Both the position numbers and the translations under genes were made by a program. DNA of 45,365 nt from Methylocaldum sp. 14B (lineage in GTDB: Bacteria > Pseudomonadota > Gammaproteobacteria > Methylococcales > Methylococcaceae). A model generated the notes under the pieces. That model had not been told where the DNA came from, made no database searches, and worked only from the letters and a program-made list of their open reading frames with translations. Positions 25,919-34,370 of the stretch are shown here, piece by piece (positions within the stretch are counted from its first letter, which is position 1; each line of letters starts with the position of its first letter). The stretch covers positions 1-45,365 of the forward strand of contig NZ_MSCV01000046.1 of the NCBI RefSeq assembly GCF_002005105.1. Direction: 5' to 3'.

Positions 25919-26245
25919 TTAATTTTGAGTTACGTAACGATTCGACTTCAGGTTGGAAATCTCAAGTCCCGCATCATTCAACAGCTTAATTACATCCGCC
26001 AACTCGCTTTGAACCTGGATCAGTTCCCGCTGCACCGACTCAAGCTCGGCTTTCATCCGCTCAACTTCATGCCCACCAGTCCCCTTCCCTTTTTCGTCAC
26101 GTAACGCCTGTAATTCGGCCTGCCTCTTGGCTCGCCATTCCGCCTGTCGCTGCGCATTGGTTTTTGCTTGACCAGTTGAAGGACGCCCCCGTCGACGTTG
26201 CAAGGGGGCACTTTTAACGGGCTGCTTATCAGTCTGGTCTTTCAT
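25919..26245 (-). CDS. Small basic coiled-coil protein, putative DNA-binding autoregulator
   Basis: A 108-residue protein in two halves. Residues 1-50 are strongly basic with an AT-hook-like RRRGRPSTGQAKTNAQR followed by QAEWRAKRQAELQALRD. Residues 55-95 form an uninterrupted heptad-type coiled coil (MKAELESVQRELIQVQSELA). The layout recalls small plasmid or phage DNA-binding proteins such as KfrA-like regulators, but I cannot name the family. Palindromes based on GTTACGTAAC occur just upstream of the start (26289, 26320, and a shortened GTTACTAACG at 26251), inside the gene (26096, one mismatch) and over its last codons (25930), so it may recognise them. Function is inferred from layout only. 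Confidence 0.55.
   Translation of the reverse strand: MKDQTDKQPVKSAPLQRRRGRPSTGQAKTNAQRQAEWRAKRQAELQALRDEKGKGTGGHEVERMKAELESVQRELIQVQSELADVIKLLNDAGLEISNLKSNRYVTQN
25930..25937. promoter_or_regulatory. TTACGTAA palindrome, site 1
   Basis: Within GTTACGTAACG, lying over the last codons of the coiled-coil gene. One of three exact copies within 400 bases. Confidence 0.5.
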
Positions 26246-26288
26246 TTCTCGTTACTAACGGCATTTAGCGGAGGCAGTTCTATTATAG

Positions 26289-26296
26289 TTACGTAA
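26289..26296. promoter_or_regulatory. TTACGTAA palindrome, site 2
   Basis: Within GTTACGTAACG, 43 bases upstream of the coiled-coil gene's start codon and therefore in its likely promoter. Its centre is 31 bases from the next site, close to three helical turns. Confidence 0.55.
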
Positions 26297-26319
26297 CGAC
26301 TAATTTCAAATATTTTTCA

Positions 26320-26327
26320 TTACGTAA
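26320..26327. promoter_or_regulatory. TTACGTAA palindrome, site 3
   Basis: Within ATTACGTAACA, 31 bases (centre to centre) upstream of site 2, on the same face of the helix. Confidence 0.55.
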
Positions 26328-26570
26328 CACCTATCGTTTACCGCAGTTGCGACGTCGGACAGGAAGAGACGAAATGCGCCGATATCCAGCCCGAGCAGTA
26401 GAACTCGGAGCGTGAAGCCTTGTTGTGACAGCAAGAAAATCGGAGAAACTCCAATGCCAGGAAAAATCCGATCGGGAGCGGAGGAGGCGCCGGTTAAAAC
26501 GTTTTTTAGTGAGAGGGACAGCTTGGATGCTCGAAGCGCGGAACTCCCCCGCAAATCGAGTGGGCGTTCG

Positions 26571-27335
26571 TTATCGGCAAATCCCGATGACGCCACGCTC
26601 CGCAAGCGATCGCAGGATCTCAGCGCCATGGCAGGCTAAAGCTTGAGGATCTGGATGCCCGATTTCCGCTGCCAACTTGAAGAGGCAATCGATCCCCCGC
26701 ATCTCTTCTTCTTGTTGAAGAATCTGCAGGAGCCGGCACGTTACGGGGCTAATTTCCAAGAATTTCACCTTATCGGCACGGTCGCGATACACGGCAAGAC
26801 AAGTGGGCTGGTCCGGTGGTTCGCTCGGCTGCTGCCCCGGGCCGATTTTGTGTACGGGAAATTGGTAAACCAAAGGCCAGGCAAGTTCCGACAGGTAAAA
26901 CGTTTGCTCCAGCGGGTCATCAGCCGAGTCGATATTTCCTTGTGGCACCTCGCCTTCAGCGATGACTAAAGCCAACTCGGTCCACTCGTAATGCGCGAGT
27001 TCCAACAAATATGGCGGATCGCTAGGGCGGCTTATGTATTCATTCTGGAGATGATCCAGAAATTCTTCGGCTATTTCGGCAAAGTACGGCGTTTTACTTC
27101 GATGCCTTGCATAGAACGCCTGAACTAAAGCAAGCCAATCAGTCTTGCTCAAGATACTCTTAAGCACCGGAAAACCGGTTGCTAGAAAGTTCTCGATGTT
27201 GTTGAAGAACAGTTCTCGGTAAACCTTCATCCGTTCCGGCGCGGGTCCGCACGGAGGTGGATTTTGATGTGGTTCACGAATATATGCGGCAAACGCATAT
27301 TGTATCTGTTGGAATGGAGCGATCTCTTTAGCCAT
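26571..27335 (-). CDS. bufC: DUF2063 partner protein of the bufferin enzyme (BufC/HvfC)
   Basis: A 254-residue protein with the DUF2063 N-terminal domain (about 5-100: [35 protein letters not shown] and PVLKSIL) and a C-terminal winged-helix-like domain ([15 protein letters not shown] to [12 protein letters not shown]). In bufferin and HvfABC systems this protein pairs with the DUF692 enzyme and recruits the precursor's signal or leader region. Its start overlaps the end of the DUF692 gene by eight bases, indicating coupled translation. It is the last gene of the operon; no DoxX-type hvfD follows in the window. Confidence 0.85.
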   Translation of the reverse strand: MAKEIAPFQQIQYAFAAYIREPHQNPPPCGPAPERMKVYRELFFNNIENFLATGFPVLKSILSKTDWLALVQAFYARHRSKTPYFAEIAEEFLDHLQNEYISRPSDPPYLLELAHYEWTELALVIAEGEVPQGNIDSADDPLEQTFYLSELAWPLVYQFPVHKIGPGQQPSEPPDQPTCLAVYRDRADKVKFLEISPVTCRLLQILQQEEEMRGIDCLFKLAAEIGHPDPQALACHGAEILRSLAERGVIGICR

Positions 27336-28173
27336 AACGCCGAACAGGTTGCGACGATGCAGCCGTCTGAAGCGCTCGAATCCGTTGAACTTCAGAAAGA
27401 AGTTCGGATAAAGGAGGAATGTTGAAATCCCGCTCTAAAAGAGTCGGAAACACGCCGAATTTTTCATAAGCCATGCTCAGCAATCGCCAAACCGGATCTA
27501 TAACCGTCGCGCCATGGGTGTCGACCAGAAAATCAACCGCCTCGACGTAGTGTCCCGCTACATGGGCATAGGCGATGCGATGCGCCGGTATCGCGCTCAA
27601 AAACGCTTCCGCATCGTAGCCGTGGTTAACGCTGTTGACATAAATATTATTGATGTCGAGCAGCAGGTCGCAGTCAGCTTCTTCAAGCACCGCGTTGAGG
27701 AAATCGATTTCTTCGAGCTCTTTGCCCGGTGCGGCGTAATAGGAAATGTTTTCGATCGCTATCCGCCGCTCGAGAATCTCTTGAGTTCTGATGATGCGCT
27801 CAGCTGTGTATTTGACCGCTTCTTCCGTAAATGGAATCGGCATGAGGTCGTACAGATGGCCGTCATCTCCACAGTAACTCAGATGTTCGCTGTACAGGCG
27901 AATATGATGCCGGTCGAGGAAAGTCTTGAGCTCGGTGAGAAATTCTTCGTCAAGCGGCGCAGGACCACCCAGCGACAGGGATAATCCGTGACAGACGAAG
28001 GGAAACCGCTCGGTTAAGGTTCGTAGCTGTTTTCCGAGCTTCCCCCCTATTCTCATCCAATTTTCCGGTGCGATTTCGTAAAAATCGACCGATTCCGGCG
28101 GATGCTCGGTAAGCGGGCCAATGAAGGCCCGCCTAAGACCGAGCCCGGCGCCTTGGATGGCGAAATTCTTCAT
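27328..28173 (-). CDS. bufB: DUF692 multinuclear non-heme iron oxidase (BufB/HvfB)
   Basis: A 281-residue TIM-barrel enzyme of the DUF692/MNIO family. These enzymes bind two or three irons and oxidatively modify cysteines of a precursor peptide, giving oxazolone-thioamide or thiooxazole products in characterised bufferin/HvfA systems. Likely metal ligands, by family pattern, are H62 ([10 protein letters not shown]), E96-H97 (YSEHLSY), E141 (IENISYY), D173 (LLLDINNIY), H204 and H208 (AHVAGHY), D218-H220 (VDTHG) and E247 (LLERDFN). All expected motifs are present, so the enzyme looks active. It lies 30 bases downstream of the precursor gene and overlaps bufC. Confidence 0.9.
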   Translation of the reverse strand: MKNFAIQGAGLGLRRAFIGPLTEHPPESVDFYEIAPENWMRIGGKLGKQLRTLTERFPFVCHGLSLSLGGPAPLDEEFLTELKTFLDRHHIRLYSEHLSYCGDDGHLYDLMPIPFTEEAVKYTAERIIRTQEILERRIAIENISYYAAPGKELEEIDFLNAVLEEADCDLLLDINNIYVNSVNHGYDAEAFLSAIPAHRIAYAHVAGHYVEAVDFLVDTHGATVIDPVWRLLSMAYEKFGVFPTLLERDFNIPPLSELLSEVQRIRALQTAASSQPVRRYG

Positions 28174-28203
28174 GTTCCCCGGAGGGTGGCAACACGAAGT
28201 CGC

Positions 28204-28527
28204 TTATTGTGGTTTCGTTTCCGTGCTGGGAGGCTGCGCTTGATCCGTTTTCATACCTGCACATTTGCCTTCCATTGCTTTTTTCTCCTGCTCCTGGCTT
28301 TGTTTTTTCATGGCGCCGCAATTCATTTCCTGGGATTTCATCATTTGCCCGCCGCATTTCCCCTCGCCGCATACCATTTCTTTTTGCTCCTTGCCGGCCT
28401 CTGCCACCTGCAGATAGCCACTATCCAAGTCTTTAATTCCAAATGGGTTTTCGGACGCATTAGCGACAGCGGACAAGGATGTTACGACAGCGGCTCCCAT
28501 TACGGTTTTTAATACTCTTTTGCTCAT
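28204..28527 (-). CDS. bufA: Exported bufferin/HvfA-type metallophore precursor
   Basis: A 107-residue precursor. Residues 1-24 are a Sec-type signal peptide (MSKRVLKTVMGAAVVTSLSA, then VANA) with predicted cleavage after A24. The mature part starts with NPFGIKDLDSGYLQVAE, the NPF...L..GY..A pattern of this family. It then carries four cysteines (C53, C58, C70, C89), two of them in EGKC motifs (55-58 and 86-89), and about seven methionines. EGKC cysteines are the sites modified by MNIO enzymes in HvfA-type peptides, producing copper-binding groups in the periplasm. AAGAGG precedes the ATG. First gene of bufA-bufB-bufC. Metal specificity is inference. Confidence 0.85.
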   Translation of the reverse strand: MSKRVLKTVMGAAVVTSLSAVANASENPFGIKDLDSGYLQVAEAGKEQKEMVCGEGKCGGQMMKSQEMNCGAMKKQSQEQEKKAMEGKCAGMKTDQAQPPSTETKPQ

Positions 28528-28944
28528 TGCCTCTTATTCCTCTCAATCGATTTCGAATTGTCGAGCGCCACGCGCGCCAAACTGTTAGACATCAGGATTC
28601 AACAAAGCGGCAGGTCATTCTCCAGGACGGCACGTGCCGGGACGATATCTCCGTGTCAGACTTTGTTAAGTCCGTTATTCTCACACAATAAGCGAAAATT
28701 GTGCACTCTATCAGCCCTGAACCGCCGCCTTTTTCCTAAGCTGACGGTGCCAATTGGCCATCACGTTTCTCAGTTGCTGATGAAAATCTCGAAGTAATAA
28801 AGGGAACTGTGGCCGGAATGATATGGTCAGCAACTGAGCATTGAGCTATTCTCTCGATTCCATAATTCTCGATAAAGCAGACGCCTTAAAGAAGTTAAAG
28901 GCGCTTTTTGACAGGTAGACATAAAGACAAGTTCTGGGGCATGT
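28528..28944. other. Intergenic region upstream of bufA
   Basis: About 420 bases that must contain the leftward promoter and any metal-responsive control of the buf operon, and the rightward promoter of the zinc-ribbon gene. I see no convincing -35/-10 pair, Fur, CueR or ECF-type site, and no gene. Confidence 0.4.
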
Positions 28945-29238
28945 ATGTATTGTCAACATTGCGGAAAAGAGATTAAAGACAAAGCAGTGGTTTGTACGGG
29001 GTGTGGCCATCCGGTCGACAGCGTCGGAGACGTCGAAGGCAAAACCGTGGCAGGCGAGCCTTGGAATCTCTTGATGATGAGCGGTTTGATTGTTGCCACC
29101 TTGTTTGTGCCTCCGGTTGGCCTCGTCTTTGGGATAATGGGCCTGATGGATGAGGCGAAGAAGGTTCAAGGGGCGATTCTCACGACTATAGGCGTTTTCA
29201 TGACCCTCCTTATGGTCGCGATCATTCTCGGTTTGTAG
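28945..29238 (+). CDS. Zinc-ribbon membrane protein
   Basis: A 97-residue protein. The first 22 residues form a zinc ribbon with two CxxC pairs (YCQHCGKEIKDKAVVCTGCG). Two hydrophobic segments follow, about 43-66 (MMSGLIVATLFVPPVGLVFG) and 75-96 (GAILTTIGVFMTLLMVAIIL). This is the common zinc-ribbon-plus-helices architecture of small envelope proteins with no assigned function. It is transcribed away from the buf operon, and nothing in the sequence links it to that system. Confidence 0.75.
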   Translation: MYCQHCGKEIKDKAVVCTGCGHPVDSVGDVEGKTVAGEPWNLLMMSGLIVATLFVPPVGLVFGIMGLMDEAKKVQGAILTTIGVFMTLLMVAIILGL

Positions 29239-29399
29239 GTGTTCGGTAAGCCGCGAAAATAATTTCGCCAGATTATCTCGGCGCTTTTAATTCAATACAT
29301 CGATTTTCGATCCGTCTGCCAGAACTCATTCGACCGGCTAACTTATTCTTGAACCCTGCTTTGATTATCCTGTCATAAATCTACGCGAAGGGCCTTGGG

Positions 29400-30173
29400 G
29401 TGTTCCGCCAAAAGAACTTCCTGGTTGTCGATGATAATGAGATCAACCGCATTCTCCTGACAACGCAGCTTTCCGATTTGGGCGCGCATGTCATCGAAGC
29501 AGGCAGCGGCATCAAGGCAGTCGAGAAAATCCGGACACACTATTTCGACTTGATTTTTCTCGATCTGCGCATGCCGGGAGTAAGTGGCTTCGACGTAATA
29601 CAAGCCATTCGGATGGACGCTGAGTTTTTTAATCGAAATACGCCGATAATCGCAGTTACCGCCCATGCGCTTCCTCAACAGCGAAAGGAGATTCTCGAAG
29701 CTGGATTTTGCGACTGTCTGATCAAACCCATCTTGGAAGACCAGCTTTTGAGAGTCATCGACACCTGGCTGGGCGTCAGTGCAGGCCCATCACCTCGCAC
29801 CACCCTACCCTCTGCCGATTCGTATGATCTTTATCTCGATGCGATCATCGAAAAAACCGGTGGTAACCGGGCACTAGCCGAAAAACTAATGCTTAGACTG
29901 GCTCAAGAACTGCCTGAACAGCTAGCCGACGTGGAAAAAGCACTCTGTGATGATAATTACCGTCAAGCCAGAGAAATTACCCACAAGATCAACGGATCAG
30001 CGAGCTTCTGTGGTTTGTTTGGCATCAGAAAGGCAGCTAGCGAATTAGAAACCGCTCTGGTGGCATCACCGTCGCGTGACACCCTTCGCGAGTATCTCCG
30101 GGCAATGGAATGCGAGATCGGAGCGTTTCTCTCAAAGAAAATGGGTCTCGTAGGTGCATTGAATAATTCGTGA
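29400..30173 (+). CDS. Orphan receiver-HPt phosphorelay protein
   Basis: A 257-residue soluble protein. The receiver domain (1-125) has acidic D11-D12, phospho-acceptor D55 (LIFLDLRMPG) and lysine in CLIKPI. A histidine phosphotransfer domain (about 145-250) has the acceptor H195 in REITHKINGSASFCG. This is the layout of the C-terminal end of hybrid kinases such as BarA/GacS, but here it is a complete separate gene with no kinase or output regulator beside it. The upstream bases hold only the end of the zinc-ribbon gene, so it is not a clipped hybrid kinase. The start is a GTG without a clear ribosome binding site and remains tentative. Confidence 0.82.
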   Translation: MFRQKNFLVVDDNEINRILLTTQLSDLGAHVIEAGSGIKAVEKIRTHYFDLIFLDLRMPGVSGFDVIQAIRMDAEFFNRNTPIIAVTAHALPQQRKEILEAGFCDCLIKPILEDQLLRVIDTWLGVSAGPSPRTTLPSADSYDLYLDAIIEKTGGNRALAEKLMLRLAQELPEQLADVEKALCDDNYRQAREITHKINGSASFCGLFGIRKAASELETALVASPSRDTLREYLRAMECEIGAFLSKKMGLVGALNNS

Positions 30174-30225
30174 AGAGGTTTTTCTCGGCACAAGCATTTG
30201 TAAATCCAACGGCGGGGAATATGCC

Positions 30226-30771
30226 TCAAAGCTTAAAGAGGTATTTCCGGTAGTATTGGAGTTCTGCAATCGATTCCAAAATATCGTCGAGAGCCCGATG
30301 CGAATTCTTTTTTCTAAATCCTTCTTTGAGATGTGGTGCCCAGCGCCCCGCCAACTCCTTCAGAGTCGATACATCGAGATTACGATAATGGAAATAAGCT
30401 TCCAATTCCGGCATCCATCGTGCGAGGAACCGCCGGTCCTGACAGATACTGTTGCCGCACATCGGCGATGCTCCGGCGGGTACCCACTGTTGCAGAAATG
30501 AGAGCGTAAGCTTTTCGGCATCCGATTCGGCCGTGCGGCTCTCCCGGACCCGATCGATTAATCCGGATTCCCCATGGTGTTTCTTGTTCCAATCGTCCAT
30601 GCGAGCAAGCGCTTCATCGCTTTGAAAAATCGCCAATACCGGCCCCTCAGCCAAAACATTCAAATCTTTGTCGGTCACCACCGTCGCAATCTCGATAATA
30701 TGGTCAGTTTGAGTGTCGAGGCCGGTCATCTCCAAGTCTACCCAGATGAGGTTTTGTGAATCTTGTGCCAT
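30226..30771 (-). CDS. orn: Oligoribonuclease
   Basis: A 181-residue DEDD-family 3'-5' exoribonuclease that degrades dinucleotides, including pGpG from c-di-GMP breakdown. The first acidic motif is [20 protein letters not shown], further motifs are [20 protein letters not shown] and [15 protein letters not shown] (with H and D). Length and sequence are canonical. It is divergent from the M48 protease gene and followed downstream by rsgA on the other strand, a common gammaproteobacterial neighbourhood. It is a functional link to the several c-di-GMP genes in this window. Confidence 0.97.
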   Translation of the reverse strand: MAQDSQNLIWVDLEMTGLDTQTDHIIEIATVVTDKDLNVLAEGPVLAIFQSDEALARMDDWNKKHHGESGLIDRVRESRTAESDAEKLTLSFLQQWVPAGASPMCGNSICQDRRFLARWMPELEAYFHYRNLDVSTLKELAGRWAPHLKEGFRKKNSHRALDDILESIAELQYYRKYLFKL

Positions 30772-30943
30772 GAACGTTCCTTTATTATGGAGGGAATGAT
30801 GGTGATGGGACTCATCGCAGTTATGCTCTAAGCTCCGCGTGAAAACGGCGAGCTAAGGGAGTCATTAACCGAGAAATCTTGTCAGGGATTTTACCAAAGG
30901 CTAAGCTGTAAAGCCGATATAGAGAAACCAAGCCCCTAATCCG

Positions 30944-32188
30944 ATGAACATGTTCACTGTCCTATTTCTCGTGACGCTCGCCCTTGCCTTTGCTATCGAG
31001 TGGTGGCTGTCGCATCGGCAGTTGGCTTACGTCCGCACTCATAGGGATGCGGTTCCCGACGCGTTCAAAGACACCATTTCGCTAGAGGCGCATCGGAAAG
31101 CGGCAGATTACACGATAGATAAAGCGCGCTTGGCAAACGTCGATCGAATAGTCGGCTTGGTGATCTTGTTGCTGTTTACACTCGGTGGCGGCATCGACGT
31201 CGTGAATCGATTTTGGGCAGGCTTCGAGTTGTCCCCCCTCGTTACGGGGATCGCCGTGATTCTCTCGACGATGCTTTTGATCAACCTGTTCGAGCTGCCC
31301 ATAAGCCTCTATCAAACTTTCGTGATCGAGGAGCGCTACGGCTTTAACCGCAATACGCCCAAACAGTTCATCACCGATCTATTGCTCCAAACCGGGTTGA
31401 GTTTGGCTATCGGCGGACCTTTGCTCGCTTTGATACTGTGGATCATGCAGAGCGTGGGAAATTATTGGTGGCTCTTGGCGTGGTCGATCGTGATGGGGTT
31501 TTCCATTCTGATGAGTTGGGCCTTTCCTACTTTCATCGCACCTTTGTTTAACAAGTTCACGCCGCTCGAAGATGAGACGCTGAAAAAGCGCATCGAAACT
31601 TTGCTGGACCGGTGCGGCTTTCAAAGCAAGGGTATCTTTGTAATGGACGGCTCACGTCGGTCCGGGCATGGAAACGCCTATTTCACTGGAATTGGAGACA
31701 GCAAGCGTATCGTTTTCTTCGACACCCTGATCAATTCTCTAAATCATGATGAGTTGGAGGCGGTATTGGCTCACGAGTTAGGCCATTTTCGGCGTAAGCA
31801 CGTATTGAAAATGCTTGTTGCGAGCGCGCTGATTACACTTACCGGCTTCGCCCTGCTGGGGTGGCTAAGTGGACAGGACTGGTTTTACAGTGGCCTTGGG
31901 GTAAGCAGCCAATCGAATGCTCTTGCGCTTCTTCTATTTATGCTGATCGCACCGGTATTCGCCACGTTTTTGCAACCGATCATCGCTTATTTTCAACGAC
32001 GCCATGAGTTCGAAGCAGACGACTTCGCGGCTTATTACACCAGGCCGATCTATCTCATCAATGCCCTCGTCAAGCTCTATCGCGACAACGCCAGTACCTT
32101 GACGCCGGACCCCTTGTATTCTGCCTTCCATTACAGCCATCCCCCCGCGTCGATTCGTATCGCTAACTTGTCGGCCAAGTCTTCATAA
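30944..32188 (+). CDS. Ste24-like M48 membrane zinc metalloprotease
   Basis: A 414-residue integral membrane peptidase of the CAAX-protease-1/Ste24 type. Several membrane segments are visible (about 2-20, 68-85, 100-120, 150-170, 176-196 and two near 290-345). The zinc site is HELGH at 277-281, with the third ligand in the downstream HEFEADDFA. The region before the catalytic site reads IFVMDGSRRSGHGNAYFTG, as in Ste24 homologues. Bacterial members process or degrade membrane proteins; prenylated substrates are not expected here. It is divergent from orn and 8 bases upstream of rsgA. Confidence 0.9.
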   Translation: MNMFTVLFLVTLALAFAIEWWLSHRQLAYVRTHRDAVPDAFKDTISLEAHRKAADYTIDKARLANVDRIVGLVILLLFTLGGGIDVVNRFWAGFELSPLVTGIAVILSTMLLINLFELPISLYQTFVIEERYGFNRNTPKQFITDLLLQTGLSLAIGGPLLALILWIMQSVGNYWWLLAWSIVMGFSILMSWAFPTFIAPLFNKFTPLEDETLKKRIETLLDRCGFQSKGIFVMDGSRRSGHGNAYFTGIGDSKRIVFFDTLINSLNHDELEAVLAHELGHFRRKHVLKMLVASALITLTGFALLGWLSGQDWFYSGLGVSSQSNALALLLFMLIAPVFATFLQPIIAYFQRRHEFEADDFAAYYTRPIYLINALVKLYRDNASTLTPDPLYSAFHYSHPPASIRIANLSAKSS

Positions 32189-32196
32189 GACTGCAG

Positions 32197-33144
32197 ATGA
32201 ATAGAGGGCGGAATAGCAGAACCGTTACGTCAAAATCTGCTGCTCCGGGCTCTCCGTTCCGTGAGGGGCTCGTGATCGCTCACCTAGGCCAAGGCTTGGC
32301 CGTCGAAGGATCACCGGGTGACATAATCCTTTGCCACACCCGGAGGCGCCTGGGCTTCGCCACAGTGGGAGATCGTGTGTTGTGGGAGCCGAGCGAAGGG
32401 AATCTAGGGCGGGTTGTGGAAATTCTACCCCGCCGAAACGTACTGACCCGCCCTGGCCATAACGAAACCATACGTCCGGTGGCCGCCAATCTCGATCGGG
32501 TTTTCGTGGTCGTTGCCGCCGAACCGGAACCCGATTGGTTATTGGTCGATCAATATCTGGCCGCTTGCGAGCGCCGAGATCTCCGCGCAGCAATTATCTT
32601 CAATAAAGTCGACCTACTCCCGAGCCAGGCGGTGGGGGAAGGCTTATTGGCTGATTATCACGGAATCGGCTATGACTCCTTTCTAGTCAGCGTCAGGACC
32701 GGCGAAAGGCTCTCCGAGTTGCGAAAAGAGCTTATCGGACAATGCAGCATGCTGGTCGGACAATCGGGCGTAGGCAAATCATCGCTCACGAATGCGCTAT
32801 TACCGGATAAGCAACTCCAGACACGAACGCTTTCGGAAAAGACGAGTTTGGGTCGGCACACGACGACCACGGCAACCCTTTACCATCTTCCAGATGGGGG
32901 AGACCTCATCGATAGTCCGGGAGTCTCGGTCTTCGGTCTGGCTGAAATGAGCATTCGTGACCTGGCATCGGGCTTTCGGGAGTTTCGTCCGTGGATACCC
33001 CGTTGCCGGTTCAACGATTGCAGGCATATCAATGATAAAGGCTGCGCCGTGCGGGAAGCAGCGGAGACCGGCGCCCTGCCCTATGCTCGCTATGAGCGCT
33101 ATCTAAAGCTCATTGAAAAGCTTCCGCCATCGCAAAGACCATAG
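32197..33144 (+). CDS. rsgA: Small-subunit assembly GTPase RsgA
   Basis: A 315-residue circularly permuted GTPase that checks the decoding centre of the maturing 30S subunit. N-terminal OB fold to about residue 95, then G4 (IIFNKVDLL), G1 (MLVGQSGVGKSSLTNALL) and G3 (LIDSPGV) in the permuted order, and a C-terminal zinc knuckle (CRFNDCRHINDKGC). The T-rich SLGRHTTTTATLY is switch I. Complete length. It is in the same unit as the protease gene and is followed by a terminator. Confidence 0.96.
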   Translation: MNRGRNSRTVTSKSAAPGSPFREGLVIAHLGQGLAVEGSPGDIILCHTRRRLGFATVGDRVLWEPSEGNLGRVVEILPRRNVLTRPGHNETIRPVAANLDRVFVVVAAEPEPDWLLVDQYLAACERRDLRAAIIFNKVDLLPSQAVGEGLLADYHGIGYDSFLVSVRTGERLSELRKELIGQCSMLVGQSGVGKSSLTNALLPDKQLQTRTLSEKTSLGRHTTTTATLYHLPDGGDLIDSPGVSVFGLAEMSIRDLASGFREFRPWIPRCRFNDCRHINDKGCAVREAAETGALPYARYERYLKLIEKLPPSQRP

Positions 33145-33158
33145 CGGGTGTCGAAAAC

Positions 33159-33206
33159 TGCCTGTAACTTGGGGCTCTTACGCGTTCGGATGTTCAGGCA
33201 TTTTTT
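33159..33206 (+). terminator. Intrinsic terminator after rsgA
   Basis: TGCCTGTAAC (33159-33168) pairs with GTTCAGGCA (33192-33200) with one bulged base across a 23-base loop, followed by six T residues (33201-33206), 15 bases after the rsgA stop. Confidence 0.6.
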
Positions 33207-33282
33207 GAGGGGTATCGTCGATCGATTAGCCGCAAGGCCTTTACTGTGCCGCGTGGAAGCGTGACCGAGTCCAAAACGACAA

Positions 33283-34314
33283 TTATCCTTGCTGGAGGAG
33301 ACTGCGCAAGTCGATAGTCGCGGCGTTGGCTCTAGCAATGTAGTTAGCCAAAGTGAGTGAATAATTGGCGAATAAGCCAAAACCGCCACCGTTTAGAATG
33401 ACCGGGCTCAAATATGTGGCTTGGCCATCCTCGAGTTCATGAGTAATTTGCTGCAGCGTCACCGAAGCGGTTTTATTGCCGAGAATGTCCCTGAAATCGA
33501 ACTCGATGGCTTTGAGAATATGCATCGCCGCCCAAGTATAGCCGCGTGCTTCGAAGAAAACGTCGTCGATAATCAGCCAAGGCGTCCTGGTGACGACGGT
33601 ACGACGCTCATCGGCACTGACTTGCCTGGTGTCGCCCGCACTGGCACTTAAACGGTTGGAAAGGCTACCCAACCGTTTTTCCAACACCTCTAAATATTGG
33701 CGCAGATTGTCGGCACGGGAATAAAAGTTCGCGTCACGTTTCATCAAACGCAAGCGGTAACTTTCAAGTGCCTCGATTCCTTTTTCGTATTCCGACTCGG
33801 ATGAAGGCAGCTGCCACGATTTGTGATCGAAATAGAAAAAAGGCTCGGCTCTTGCCAGATCCGGATCTTCTCGTGACTGGGTTTGAGCCCGTGCGATATG
33901 GTTACGGAGTGCCGTGGTCGCGTCGCGCAACGCCGTAAGAGCGCCGTACTCCCAGGAAGGAATGTTGTCCAACAAAACCCCGGGTGGAAAGACGTCGTTA
34001 ACCAAAAGACCGCCCGGTTTCCTTAGCAACGTGTCCCCGATTTGCACAAGAGCGGAGGCATACGTGTATCCGAGAGGCAATTCTTTTGGATTCTTGACAT
34101 TCCCGTGCCTTGCGGCTATTTCGAGTACGTCGAACTTACTGGGTTCTTTACTCCAGTACCATGAAACGGCGACGAAAATCAGCACGACCACAACCGCTAA
34201 CGCACCGATTACCCAAATGAGCCCTTTTTCGGTCGTCGTTTTGGGGGTGAATACTCCCTTAATTCGCGAACCGAGTGATTCCGGCCGACTTTCGGTTTGT
34301 TCTGGCACTGACAT
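33283..34314 (-). CDS. DUF2333 family membrane-anchored protein
   Basis: A 343-residue protein with a single N-terminal membrane segment (about 30-50, GLIWVIGALAVVVVLIFVAV) and a large, probably periplasmic domain. It matches DUF2333 in layout: PGGLLVNDVFPPGVLLDNIP, EYGALTALRDATTALRNHIA and VFFEARGYTWAAMHILKAIE. The family is widespread in Gammaproteobacteria without a known function. It is transcribed alone, convergent with rsgA and 56 bases downstream of xerC on the same strand. Confidence 0.82.
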   Translation of the reverse strand: MSVPEQTESRPESLGSRIKGVFTPKTTTEKGLIWVIGALAVVVVLIFVAVSWYWSKEPSKFDVLEIAARHGNVKNPKELPLGYTYASALVQIGDTLLRKPGGLLVNDVFPPGVLLDNIPSWEYGALTALRDATTALRNHIARAQTQSREDPDLARAEPFFYFDHKSWQLPSSESEYEKGIEALESYRLRLMKRDANFYSRADNLRQYLEVLEKRLGSLSNRLSASAGDTRQVSADERRTVVTRTPWLIIDDVFFEARGYTWAAMHILKAIEFDFRDILGNKTASVTLQQITHELEDGQATYLSPVILNGGGFGLFANYSLTLANYIARANAATIDLRSLLQQG

Positions 34315-34370
34315 GAATAAAGCCCTTTAGCGGTTCCCCGAATCAAACCATTATAGCGTAAAGGTTCTGC

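Larger units (their letters stand above)
26246..26570. other. Spacer upstream of the coiled-coil gene and downstream of bufC
   Basis: The right half of the accessory island. It carries the two complete TTACGTAA sites and a shortened GTTACTAACG (26251-26260) six bases ahead of the coiled-coil start. The stretch 26330-26570, downstream of bufC, shows no convincing gene or intrinsic terminator. Confidence 0.4.

Noticed and set aside
26306-26629. Minus-strand frame after bufC as a possible DoxX-type hvfD
   Set aside because: It overlaps the end of bufC in another frame and has only one hydrophobic stretch, not the four helices of DoxX.
26412-26646. Two plus-strand frames downstream of bufC
   Set aside because: Overlapping frames with Arg/Ser-rich composition and no start signal, partly antisense to bufC.
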